Positions 9,421 to 18,094 of a DNA stretch of 24,000 nt are shown in pieces; the stretch's first letter is position 1; each line of letters opens with the position of its first letter. The position numbers and the translations under genes were made by a program. The DNA is from Prorocentrum cordatum (Eukaryota > Sar > Dinophyceae > Prorocentrales > Prorocentraceae), in the NCBI GenBank assembly GCA_963575745.1, contig CAUYUJ010011514.1:126001-150000 (forward strand), read 5' to 3'. The notes below the pieces were generated by a model. That model ran no database searches, was not told where the DNA came from, and saw nothing but the letters and a program-made list of their open reading frames with translations.

Positions 9421-10053
9421 TGGGGAGACATGGTCCTCCCCACTCCCGCCCAGGAGCGGTTGGTGGATGGGCAGATCTGTGTCACGCTGGTGCCCAACTG
9501 TTTGATGAACTCTTGATCAGCTCTGCCGCTGTCCTCCCTGTCAGCTGGCAGCGGCCACCGAGTCCCGCTGCCCCGCCCCCGCGAGTTTAGGCAGGTAGCC
9601 CTGCGGTCCAGTGGGCCTCCTTGGATCCCCTCACGCAGTGGGATGTGGCAGTATCCACCTCCACGTATCCATAAGTTGATGTTGGGAACACGTTGCCCTG
9701 CGTAGAAGTGGTGCTGGTGATGGATAATTCCCTCTTCCTAGCACGGGCCCCTGTCCTTCTCTATTCCCTCTGCTCCATTCTCCACCTTTCGCTGGCACTC
9801 CCACGGCGTCCTTCCCCTCCACCACACTCCCAGCCGCCCAGTCCCAGTCCCCATCTTGCTGGTTCTGCATCCTCCCAGTCCCCCCGCCCCCCCCTGCCTT
9901 CCCCCCTCGCCCCGCTGCCTCGGCCGAGACCCGCCGAGGTCCTTGCGGCCCGCCCCCGGGGCGGCGGGCCCCCCCGCCTGTGCGGGGAGCGGCGGGCCCT
10001 GGGCCGCGCGGCCGGGGCGGCCGGGTGCGCCACGGAGCCCAGCGCGGTGCGGT
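9421..10053. other. Low-copy, increasingly GC-rich spacer
   Basis: The stretch becomes extremely GC-rich after 9870, with runs of C up to seven. Frames on both strands are proline/arginine/glycine-rich and unrecognised. No RNA gene is visible. Confidence 0.3.
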
Positions 10054-10361
10054 CCCTGACCTTCCAGAGAGTTATTTTTTAGCACTGGAGGCCTAAAAAC
10101 CAAAGAAACTGAACGAAACATCCTAAGGCCAAGACGCAGAATAGCTTCGGTGGGGGGCCACATGCGAACCCTACCCCTTCCCCCCGCGATTTCTGAGAGC
10201 GAGGGTGGGGTTCACTTCGTTCGGTAGCTCCCGAGCGAAGTGAACCCCACCCTCCCCCTCAGAAATCGTGGGGGGTAGGGGTAGGGTTCGCACGTGGCCC
10301 CCTACTCGGGGTAGGTTTTCGTGTCTGGTGCCATTTTTTAGCCCTCCTGGAAGGTCAAGGG
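10054..10361. mobile_element. Palindromic foldback (MITE-like) element, ~308 bp
   Basis: The ends match in inverted orientation: CCCTGACCTTCCAG at 10054-10067 against CTGGAAGGTCAAGGG at 10347-10361. Complementarity then continues, with small indels, to the centre. GGAGGCCTAAAAA near 10105 pairs with the TTTTTTAGCCCTCC side. GGGGGCCACATGCGAACCC (from ~10153) pairs with GGGTTCGCACGTGGCCCCC (to ~10304). GAGGGTGGGGTTCACTTCG at 10201-10219 is perfectly complementary to 10236-10254. The apex loop is about TAGCTC at 10225-10230. The left arm has ~19 extra bases, including TATTTTTTAG. There is no coding capacity and no clear target-site duplication, so assignment as a non-autonomous DNA transposon is inference. 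The near-palindrome itself is direct observation. Confidence 0.7.
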
Positions 10362-10407
10362 CGGGCGGCGGGCGGAGGTGGGAGAGCCCAGGGTCGGTTC
10401 GGGGGTG

Positions 10408-10452
10408 TGCACCGATCCTGGGCCCGGGACGGGCCCGGCCAGGATCGGTGCA
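10408..10452. repeat. Inverted repeat, 14-bp arms
   Basis: TGCACCGATCCTGG at 10408-10421 is exactly complementary to 10439-10452. The 17-nt spacer itself contains GCCCG/CGGGC that can pair further. It lies only 46 bp beyond the foldback element and could be a separate hairpin or part of a larger rearranged unit. Confidence 0.8.
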
Positions 10453-10529
10453 GGCGAGCAGTTTGGCGCCCTCCTGCGAGACGGCCTCGACGATGACGAG
10501 GGACCGAGCGGCGCCGCGCGCCCAGGCTC

Positions 10530-10700
10530 TTGCACGAGCGAGCGGGCGAGGGGCAGGAGGCGGAGCGGGAGCAGGAAGGAGGGGGAGAAGGAGGCCGAGG
10601 CGGAGAAGGGGGAGGAGGGGGGGGGGAGGAGGGATGCGTGACGGGAAGGGAGGGACGGAGGGTAAAGGATGAGGGACGAAGCATTACCCCCCCCCCCCTG
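10530..10700. repeat. Purine-rich tract with poly-C
   Basis: GGAG/GAGG-rich sequence fills about 10545-10670, including a run of G at 10617-10625, and is followed by a poly-C run at about 10687-10698. The frames through it on both strands are compositional artefacts. Confidence 0.6.
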
Positions 10701-10945
10701 GGCACCGCAGTACTTGTCAGCACCACTGCGCTTGTAAGCACCAGCGTTCCCACTGAGCGCCAACGTGTCTGTGAGCACGGCCCTCTCCCTCCTCGATCCT
10801 TCTCCTCCCGTCCTCTTCCTCTTCCCACTCGTGCTCTTCTTCCCCCCCTGCTCAGTTTCCATCTTGGCCCAAGGAAGCGGCGCAGTATCATCTGGGCAGT
10901 TACCACGCCACCGCATTGCATACGGTTTGACTACTCTTGGTTTTC

Positions 10946-11200
10946 ATGCTATGGTCATTGATGGGCCTTAGTCTCGCCGCAGTGCAAGTATCAGCCGGAT
11001 TACGAATGGACCCTGAAATATCGAACCACACTATGGAGCAGCATGGTCAGACCCTGCTCGGCCTCAGCTCATCGAAGACGCCCACGGCGAACCACCGCCG
11101 CCTCCTGCCTTTTGGAAACGCCGATGTGGCCAAACGATTGGTTAAACTTTGGCTGAAGTATTGGATTCTGAGCCCCCCCCAGTCGTTCTGGACCCCATAG
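10946..11200 (+). CDS. Small open frame with possible signal peptide, unassigned
   Basis: From the ATG at 10946 an 84-codon frame runs to a TAG at 11198-11200. The first ~19 residues are hydrophobic and end in a small-residue pattern (MLWSLMGLSLAAVQVSAGL), like a secretory signal peptide. The rest (for example RLLPFGNADVAKRLVKLWLK) has balanced composition. The frame remains open another three codons upstream but without another ATG. No domain is recognised. It could be a first exon, a tiny secreted protein, or chance. The surrounding DNA is low-copy, which slightly favours coding. Confidence 0.25.
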   Translation: MLWSLMGLSLAAVQVSAGLRMDPEISNHTMEQHGQTLLGLSSSKTPTANHRRLLPFGNADVAKRLVKLWLKYWILSPPQSFWTP

Positions 11201-11460
11201 GGGAACACTTAGGGGGAAGAGAAGAGAGAGAGAGAAGGACGAGAGGGAGGAGAAGGAGGATCGGCCTATCCCGCCACCGTGCCATGGTTGCTTTTAGGCT
11301 CCTCAGGGGGTTTCTGGGGGGCCTCGGGGGATCCTCTGGGGGATCTTGGGGTCGTAATGGGTGGGGGAGTTCCTGGGAACCTGGCCAGGCGCACCGCGTG
11401 ATGCCAACTTCATCGAAGCTTTTTTTTCTCCTCAGATGGGTGGTCTGGTGGCCTATGTAT
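11201..11460. repeat. GA tract and G-rich CTTGGG-type repeat
   Basis: A GAGAGA-rich run at about 11215-11262 is followed by GGGGGATCCTCTGGGGGATCT-like sequence to about 11400, resembling the 9060-9420 and 19862-20345 stretches. No gene is supported. Confidence 0.45.
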
Positions 11461-11505
11461 TGATACCCTCTGGTTGCCTTAGGGTTTCCTCTTTGCCGCA
11501 GTAAC

Positions 11506-11573
11506 TATAGGGCGTCAACGCCATAGGGCGCCACCAATGTAGGGCACCACAGGGCATCAACCACAGGGCACAC
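11506..11573. repeat. Short AGGGC minisatellite
   Basis: The motif TAGGGCGTCAAC / AGGGCGCCACC / AGGGCACCAC / AGGGCATCAACC / AGGGCACAC occurs five times in 68 bp, with unit lengths of about 11-19 bp. Confidence 0.65.
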
Positions 11574-11819
11574 ATTTTCCTTTCGAGAGAGGAAAAGACT
11601 CTACTACCTCCTCCCCCCCGAACTTATCGGTACCCTCTGGGACGCCGTGATTTTCATATGTTATGCTTTTTCGTTCATTTTCCAGTTGAAATCGGACCAC
11701 CCCATACAGGTTGGTATCGACCCTCCCACCGTCCCTGTCAAATGATACTATTCGCGCGCATTCGTTCGTCTCAAAAATAGTTTTTGCAATAGGCACTTGC
11801 GAACAATAACACGAAGTTC
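11557..11819 (-). CDS. Possible exon or relic on the minus strand, unassigned
   Basis: On the minus strand a frame stays open for about 86 codons from just after a TGA near 11819 down to a stop at 11557-11559. The translation is unusually protein-like for this window, with mixed charged, aliphatic and aromatic residues, for example RIVSFDRDGGRVDTNLYGVV and ENERKSITYENHGVPEGTDK. There is no ATG in frame (the nearest start is GTG at 11796). A real gene would therefore need an upstream exon or carry an indel, and an ATG in another frame lies just upstream at about 11812-11814. I recognise no family. The end of the frame overlaps the AGGGC minisatellite. Confidence 0.25.
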
Positions 11820-12035
11820 ATGCGTGCGCGCACAGGTTACAATCATACCGAATACATTAACGTTGCACGCACTTCAACGTACAAGCATAGAAGCCTATTG
11901 GTTTCCAGTCAAGAATCTTGCAGATTCTTTGCCCGCGCGCACTTGCAGAACTCAGAGGAAAACCAGATGGGTTTAGCAATCTCGTCCAGAACCCGCATTC
12001 TCATTCCACCTCACGGTGCCTTTGAGTTAAGCTAG
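11820..12035 (+). CDS. Small open frame, doubtful gene
   Basis: An ATG at 11820 opens a 71-codon frame (start MRARTGYNHTEYINVARTST) that ends at 12035. It lies in non-repetitive DNA of moderate GC and has balanced composition. It is divergent from the minus-strand frame just upstream. No domain, signal peptide or family is recognisable. Chance is the default explanation. Confidence 0.15.
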   Translation: MRARTGYNHTEYINVARTSTYKHRSLLVSSQESCRFFARAHLQNSEENQMGLAISSRTRILIPPHGAFELS

Positions 12036-12166
12036 CATGCGACCACTGCACGAATCCGTATCACATCATACCATGCGGGCCACCCGCGCGCGCCGTCACG
12101 AGCTCGTGTCGAAATCTGTTCAAAAGCACTGGCATCCGAAGCATTTCAAACAACTTCTTCGCAACC
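12036..12166. other. Low-copy spacer before the composite repeat
   Basis: Non-repetitive sequence ends abruptly at the conserved flank block that starts at 12167. Nothing else is supported here. Confidence 0.3.
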
Positions 12167-12217
12167 ATCCTGTTGTGTTGGGTCCTCGTTTTGAAGAGAC
12201 AGCGCCCCGCGTCCCTC
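12167..12217. repeat. Conserved satellite-flank block, copy 1
   Basis: This block starts ATCCTGTTGTG and contains GGGTCCTCG and TTTTGAAGAGAC. Its first 34 bases match the block at 23039-23072 at 33 positions, and similarity continues through CCCCGCGTCCCTC. In both places it is followed by a pyrimidine tract and then the 90-bp satellite. That makes it a boundary element of a dispersed composite repeat rather than chance similarity. Confidence 0.85.
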
Positions 12218-12290
12218 ACTCCTCTCCTCTCCTCTCCTCTCCTCTCCTCTCTGCCTCCCCCTCCTTCCCGTCCTTGTCTCTGCCCTCATC
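12218..12290. repeat. (TCCTC)n pyrimidine tract
   Basis: A TCCTC pentamer array at about 12221-12260 is followed by less regular CT-rich sequence. It is the counterpart of the CT tract at 23083-23130. Confidence 0.85.
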
Positions 12291-12587
12291 GTCGTCATCA
12301 TCATTATAATCATCAGCATCGTCGTCGTCGTTATCGTCATCGTCGTCATCAGCATCATCACCATCGACGTCATCGTCATCATCATCATCATCATCATCAG
12401 CATCAGCATCAGCTCAGCATCAGCATCAGCATCAGCATCAGCATCAGCATCAGCATCAGCATCAGCATCAGCATCAGCATCAGCATCATCATCATCATCA
12501 TCACCATCATCACCATCATCATCATCATCATCAGCATCATCAGCATCATCATCATCAGCATCAGCATCATCATCATCATCATCAGCG

Positions 12588-12633
<46 letters not shown>

Positions 12634-12748
12634 CATCAGCATCATCATCAGCATCATCATCATCATCATCAGCATCATCATCATCATCATCATCATCGTC
12701 ATCATCATCATCATCATCATCCTCATCCTCATCAGCATCATCATCAGC

Positions 12749-12793
<45 letters not shown>

Positions 12794-12878
12794 ATCATCA
12801 TCATCAGCATCATCATCATCAGCATCATCATCATCATCATCATCATCAGCATCGCCGTCACGAACACCATCATCGCAA
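12291..12878. repeat. (CAT/CAG)n trinucleotide array
   Basis: Nearly 590 bp of CAT triplets with interspersed CAG and CGT triplets occur here, including a regular CAGCAT hexamer block at about 12412-12486. The array stays open in all frames, giving poly-Ile/Ser, poly-His or poly-Asp frames that should not be annotated as genes. It is inserted between the CT tract and the 90-bp satellite. The second composite copy lacks this position but has a GAT array upstream. Confidence 0.95.
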
Positions 12879-15800
12879 CCCATTTCGGCACACCCCTCAC
12901 ACGTTTCGTGGCCCCGTGGGAAGCTCCACCGAAGGCCCCAGTGCCACCGCCCGCATGCGTCCCCCACAACCATCTCGGCACACCTCTCACACGTTTCGGG
13001 GCCCCATAGTGAGCTCCACCGAAGGCCCCAGTGCCACCTCCCGCATGCGCCCCACACATCCATTTTGGCACACCTCTCACACGCTTCGTGGCCCCATAGG
13101 GAGCTCCACCGAAGGCCCCACTGCCACCGCCCGCATGCGCCCCCCACATCCATTTCGGCACGGGAGTTCCACCGAAGGCCCCAGTGCCGCCGCCCGCATG
13201 CGTCCCCCACATCCATTTCTGCACCGAAGGCCCCAGAGCCACCGCCCGCATGCGTCCCCCGTCGCCTATTCCGGCACACCCTTCACACGTTTCGTGGCCC
13301 CATAGGGAGCTCCACCAGAGGCCCCAGTGCCACCGCCCGCATGCGTCCCCCACATCCATTTCTGCACCGAAGGCCCCAGAGCCACCGCCCGCATGCGTCC
13401 CCCGTCGCCTATTTCGGCACACCTCTCACACGTTTCGTGGTCCCATAGGGAGCTCCACCGAAGGCCCCAGTGCCACCGCCTGGATGCGTCCCCCACACTC
13501 AATTTTGCATGCCCCTTACACGTTTCGTGGTCCCATAGGGAGCTCCACTGAAGGACCCAGTGCTACCGCCCGCATGCGTCCCCCCCCCCCTCATTTCGGC
13601 ACACCCCTCACGTCTCGTGGCCCCAGAGGGAGCTCCACCGAAGACCCCAGTTCCACCGCCCGCATGCGTCCCCCCCACTCCTTCCGGCACACCCCTCACT
13701 CGCTTCGTTGCCCCATAGGGAGCTCCACCGAAGGCCCCAGTGCCGCCGCCCGCATGCGTCCCCCCCACTCCTTCCGGCACACCCCTCACTCGCTTCGTTG
13801 CCCCATAGGGAGCTCCACCGAAGGCCCCAGTGCCACCGCCTGGATGCGTCCCCCACACTCAATTTTGCACGCCCCTTACACGTTTCGTGGTCCCATAGGG
13901 AGCTCCACTGAAGGACCCAGTGCTACCGCCCGCATGCGTCCCCCCCCCCTCATTTCGGCACACCCCTCACGTCTCGTGGCCCCAGAGGGAGCTCCACCGA
14001 AGACCCCAGTGCCACCGCCCGCATGCGTCCCCAATATTCATTTCGGCACACCCCTCACACGCTTTGTGGCCCCATAGGGAGCTCCACCGAAGGCCCCAGT
14101 GCCACCTCCCGCATGCGCCCCACACATCCATTTCGGCACACCTCTCACACGCTTCGTGGCCCCATCGGGAGCTCCACCGAAGGCCCCATTGCCACCGCCC
14201 GCATGCGCCCCACACATCCATTTCGTCATGGGAGCTCCACCGAAGGCCCCAGAGCCGCCGCCCGTATGCGTCCCCCACACTTATTTCGGCACACCCCTCG
14301 CACGTTTCGTGGCCCCATAGGGGGCTCCACCGAAGGCCCCAGTGACACCGCACGCATGCACCCCCCACACCTATTTTGTGACACCCCATTAGGTGCCTCA
14401 CCGAAGGCCCCAGTGCCACCGCCCGCATGCGTCCCCCACGCCCATTCCAGCACACCCCTCATATGCTTCGTGGCCTCATATGGAGCTCCACCGAAGGCCC
14501 CAGTGCCACCGTCTGCATGCGTCCCCCACCCACCCCTTTTCCTCCCCTCACGTTTCGTGGCCACATCGGAAGCTCCACCGACGGCCCTAGTGCCTTCGCC
14601 CGCATGCGTCCCCCACATCCCTTTCGGCACACCCCTCACGTTTTTCGTGGTCCCATGTGGGGCCCCACCGAAGGCCCCAGTGCCACCGCCCGCATGCGTC
14701 CCCCACGCCCATTTCGGCACACCCCTCACACGTTTCGTGGCCCCATGGGGAGCTCCACCGAAGGCCCAGGTGCCACCGCCCGCATGCGTCCCCGACTCCC
14801 ATTTAGGCACGCCCCTCACGCTCTTCGTGGCCCCATCGGGGGCTCCACCGAAGGCCTCAGTGCCACCGCCCGCATGTGCCCCCTGCACACATTCCGGTAC
14901 ATCCCTCTCACGCTTCGTGGCCCCATAGGGAGCTCCACCGAAGGCCCCAGTGGCGGTGCCCACATGCGTCCCCGCCACCCCTGTTGGCGCACCCCTCACA
15001 CGCTTCGTGGCCCCATAGGGAGATCCATCGAAGGCCCCTGTGCCACCGCCCGCATGCGTGCCCCGTCGCCTATTTCGGCACACCCCTCACTCTTTTCGTG
15101 GCCCCCTAGGGAGCTCCACCGAAGGCCCCAGTGGGGGTGCCAGCATGCGTTCGCGAACCCCCTGTCGGCACACCTCTCACAAGTTTCGTGGCCCGATATG
15201 GGGGCTCCACCGAAGGCTCCAGTTGCGGTGCCCACATGCGTTCCCGCCACTCATGTCGGCACACCCCTCAGACGGTTCGTGGTCCCATAGGGAGCTCCAC
15301 TGACGGCCCCAGTGGCGGTGCCCACATGCGTCCCCCACATCGATTTCGGCACACCCCTCACTCGCTTCGTTGCCCCATAGGGAGCTCCACCGAAGGCCCT
15401 GGTGGCGGTGCCCACATGCGTCCCCGCCACCCATGTTGGCACACCTCTCAGACGCTTCGTGGCCTCATAGGGACTTCCACCGAAGGTCCCAGTGGCGGTG
15501 CCCACATGCGTCCCCGACGCCCATTTCGGCACACCCCTCACACTTTCGTGGGCCCATCAGAGGAGGCTCCACCGAAGGCCCCAAAGGTGGCCCTCACATT
15601 GTCGGCACACCCCTCACGCGGTTCGTGGCCACATAGTGAGCTCCACCGAAGGCCCCAGTGGCGGTGGCGCCACCCACTTCGGCACACCCCTCACACGTTT
15701 CGTGGCCATATGAGGGGCTCCACCGAAGGCCCCCGTGGCGGTGCCCACATGCGCCCCCGCCACCCGTTTCGGCACATCCCTCACACGTTTCGTGGCCCCA

Positions 15801-15978
15801 TAGGGAGCTCCACCTAAGATCCAGTGGCGCAGTTTGCATGCGTCTCCGCCGCTCATTTCGGCACGTCTCACGCGTTTCGCGACCAGGCTCACGGTTGCCG
15901 CCGCCGCCGCGGCCCCTCCTTAGTATTTCGGCACCCCCCTCACACGGTTCGTGGTCCCACAGGGAGCGCTATCGAAGT
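12879..15978. repeat. 90-bp satellite, array A (~34 copies)
   Basis: The monomer is 90 bp: the anchor AGCTCCACC falls at 12922, 13012 and 13102. The most conserved part runs TTTCGTGGCCCCATAGGG then AGCTCCACCGAAGGCCCCAG. It is followed by a subfamily-specific part containing GCATGCGTCCCC and CATTTCGGCACACCCCTCAC. Truncated monomers occur near 13165, 13225 and 13368. Blocks are duplicated at 360 bp (13471 and 13831) and at 90 bp (about 13662 and 13752). Up to about 14930 the variable part is GTGCCACCGCCCGC; after that it is GTGGCGGTGCCCAC. Because 90 is divisible by three, very long repeat-only frames occur on both strands with a 30-residue period (such as GSSTEGPSATARMRPPHPF). These are probably not genes, although transcription cannot be excluded. 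Confidence 0.95.
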
Positions 15979-16283
15979 CGATATTCACATCTGCGGCGCC
16001 CGCAGCTGCATACGGTTGGGTCAATCGCCAAGTTTTTGTGTAAACAAGCCGCATGACACGCCACCCGCATTTCATCAATCGGTCTGTCAGGTTGCTGGAA
16101 CTTTTGCATGCGCGCTTTTCCTCCCAAGGACCCTCATCAGCGCCATCGCATCACCGCTGTTCTCGTTATCGTCAATCATTGCCACTGCCGCCGTCATCAG
16201 CATAGTCCCCTTCATCGCCGACAAATGGACATCATCATCGTCACCTTCGTCACCAGCATCGGCGCCGTCATCGGCCTTGCAGT
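15979..16283. other. Low-copy spacer after satellite A
   Basis: The satellite decays near 15980 into non-repetitive sequence. No gene can be supported. Confidence 0.35.
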
Positions 16284-16305
16284 CGTCATCATCATCATCA
16301 TCACC

Positions 16306-16337
<32 letters not shown>

Positions 16338-16352
16338 CATCATCATCAGCAT
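16284..16352. repeat. (CAT)n trinucleotide array
   Basis: This is about 69 bp of CAT triplets with a few CAC and CAG triplets. It is the same repeat class and orientation as 12291-12878, so satellite A is bracketed by CAT arrays on both sides. Confidence 0.9.
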
Positions 16353-16745
16353 CGCCGCCACCATGGCTACCATTATCATCTCGGCCCCCGTTGCCGACGT
16401 CATCATGATACGGCGCCCGCCCAAGTCACCGACCCGCACTGGAGTGCCCGCGCTCCAGCGCAGCCTCTGAGACGCGCTGGCAGGTTCCCATGGGTAAGCG
16501 CCATCGCGGCCGCAGCAGTTCTGCCGAATCAGCTGGTCGCCCTGCGAGCGAGCGGCGAGCATTCGCGCGCCAGCGCGGCCGCAGAGATGCGTCAGCAAGT
16601 GCCAACCGGCAACCGCAATCGTTTCCGTATGGGTCTAGCCAAAGAAAGGAAGAGTGGGAGGGTGGGATGATTGCGCGAGCAGTGGAGTTGATGGTTCATG
16701 AGCCGACCAAATTTAGTTCACCTTCCCAAGAAAGAAAACATACAT
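16353..16745. other. Low-copy spacer
   Basis: This contains words such as GAGCGAGCGGCGAGC and two GCGCGGCCGCAG/CGCGGCCGCAG copies (about 16503 and 16572), but no recognisable gene or RNA. Confidence 0.3.
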
Positions 16746-16791
16746 GTATATATATATATATACACACGTATGTGTATATATATATATATAC
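16746..16791. repeat. (TA)n perfect palindrome
   Basis: The 21-base arm at 16746-16766 (G, eight TA units, CACA) is exactly complementary to 16771-16791, with only CGTA between. A further imperfect TATATA palindrome follows to 16806. The AT-rich palindrome could extrude as a cruciform. Confidence 0.9.
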
Positions 16792-16852
16792 TATATATAC
16801 ATATGTATTCCACCCTCCACACGTTCAAAGGAGTATGTCAAGGAAGGGAGGA

Positions 16853-16918
16853 GGATGAGGAGGAGGAGGCGGAGGAGGAGGAGGAGGATGAGGAGGAGGA
16901 GGGAGAGGAGAAGGACGA
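16853..16918. repeat. (GAG)n purine tract
   Basis: GAGGAG and GATGAG triplets run directly into the 12-bp minisatellite. A glutamate- or arginine-rich frame across it is compositional. Confidence 0.9.
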
Positions 16919-16920
16919 GC

Positions 16921-17975
16921 CAGACGGTTGTCCCGTTTGTTGTCCCGATGATTGTCTAGATGATTGTCCAGACGGTTGTCCCGACGGTTGTTCCGACGGT
17001 TGTCCCGATGGTTGTCCCGTGGTTGTCCCGATGATTGTCCTTATGGTTGTCCCGACGGCTGTCCCAACGTTTCTCCCGACGGTTGTTCCGATGGACGTCC
17101 CACTGGTTGTCCTGAGAAATATCCCGACGGTTGTCCCGACGGATGTCCCGATGGCTGTGCCGACGGCTGTCCCGATGGTTGTCCCGACCGATGTGCCGTG
17201 GTTGTCGCGCGGTCGTCCTGCTGTTGTTATGTGGTTGTCCCGATGGTTGTCCTAATGGTTTTCCCGACGGTTGTTCCGATGGTTGCCCTGACGGTTATCC
17301 CGACTGTTGTGCAGTGATTGTCGTGCAGCCGTCCTGTTGTTGTTCTGTGTTTGTCCCGGTGGCTGTCACGATTGTTGTCCCGATGAATGTCCCGATGGTT
17401 GCCCCGATGGACGTCCCGATGACTGTCCCGATGGTTGTCCCCGTGATTGTCGCGTTTGCTGTCCCGATGGTTGTCCCATGGTTGTCGTGCAGTCGCTTTA
17501 TTGTTCTTCTCAGAATGCGCCTGTGGTTGTCGCGATTGCTGTCCCGACGGTTGTCCTCGTGCACGTCCCGATGGTAGTTCCGATGGTTGTCCCAATGTCT
17601 GTCCCGCTGGCTGTCCCAATGGTTGTCCCGATTGTCGTCTCGTGCTTGTCGTGCAGTCGTTCTTCTTCTGCTCTGTGAATGTCCCTGGGGTTGTCGCGAT
17701 CGTTGTCCCGACGGTTGTCCCGTGGTTGTCCCGATGGTTGTCCCGATGGTTGTCCAGATGGTTATTCCGATGGACGTCCCGATGGTTGTCCAGACGGTTG
17801 TCCCGATGGTTATCCCGACCGTTGTGCCGTGGTGGTCGCGCAGTCGCCCTGCTGTTGTTCTGTGGTTGTCCCGGTGGTTGTCGCGATTGTCGTCCCGATA
17901 CCTATCCCGATAGTTGTTTTATTGGTTGTCCCGTGATTGTCCCGCGGTTGTCCGTGGTTCTCCTGTTGTTTGCGA
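16921..17975. repeat. 12-bp minisatellite (GGTTGTCCCGAT) with punctuating spacer
   Basis: Most of this interval is tandem GGTTGTCCCGAT with substitutions mainly at the GAT/GAC positions. At intervals it is broken by a diverged ~48-bp motif of the form GTGCCGTGGTTGTCGYGCAG followed by TCGTCCTGCTGTTGTTCTGTG. Copies begin near 17192, 17309, 17472, 17635 and 17824, with a partial one near 17928. Frames with a CPDG or VPMV period, and their antisense GQPSGQ counterparts, exist in all phases because the unit is four codons long. No frame is free of interruptions over the whole array, which argues against a protein. Confidence 0.9.
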
Positions 17976-18094
17976 GTGCTACTTGTTCGACGTTTCTGCT
18001 GCCCCCAACCTCCTGATCACCCACTGGGTTGTCTCATAAGCATGATTATACCGTTCCTGGCTCAATCTCAAACGCAGTTCGCGCTCAAAAATGA

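Noticed and set aside
12146-13422. Large Asp-rich or Met-rich minus-strand frames (337 and 377 codons) joining the CAT array and the satellite
   Set aside because: The acidic and methionine runs are the reverse complement of CAT triplets and the rest is 90-bp satellite. Nothing unique is encoded.
12879-15978. CRISPR-like array (regular spacing, repeated units)
   Set aside because: The whole 90-bp unit is repeated with gradual divergence. There are no unique spacers between identical short repeats and no cas genes.
16744-16806. TATA-box promoter
   Set aside because: The TATATA is part of a long perfect palindrome/microsatellite and no gene starts downstream.
16921-17975. Cysteine-rich CPDG repeat protein (antifreeze or metallothionein-like)
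   Set aside because: The cysteine periodicity is forced by a 12-bp unit and is present in every phase. Frames are broken by the spacer motifs, and no signal peptide or conserved start is seen.
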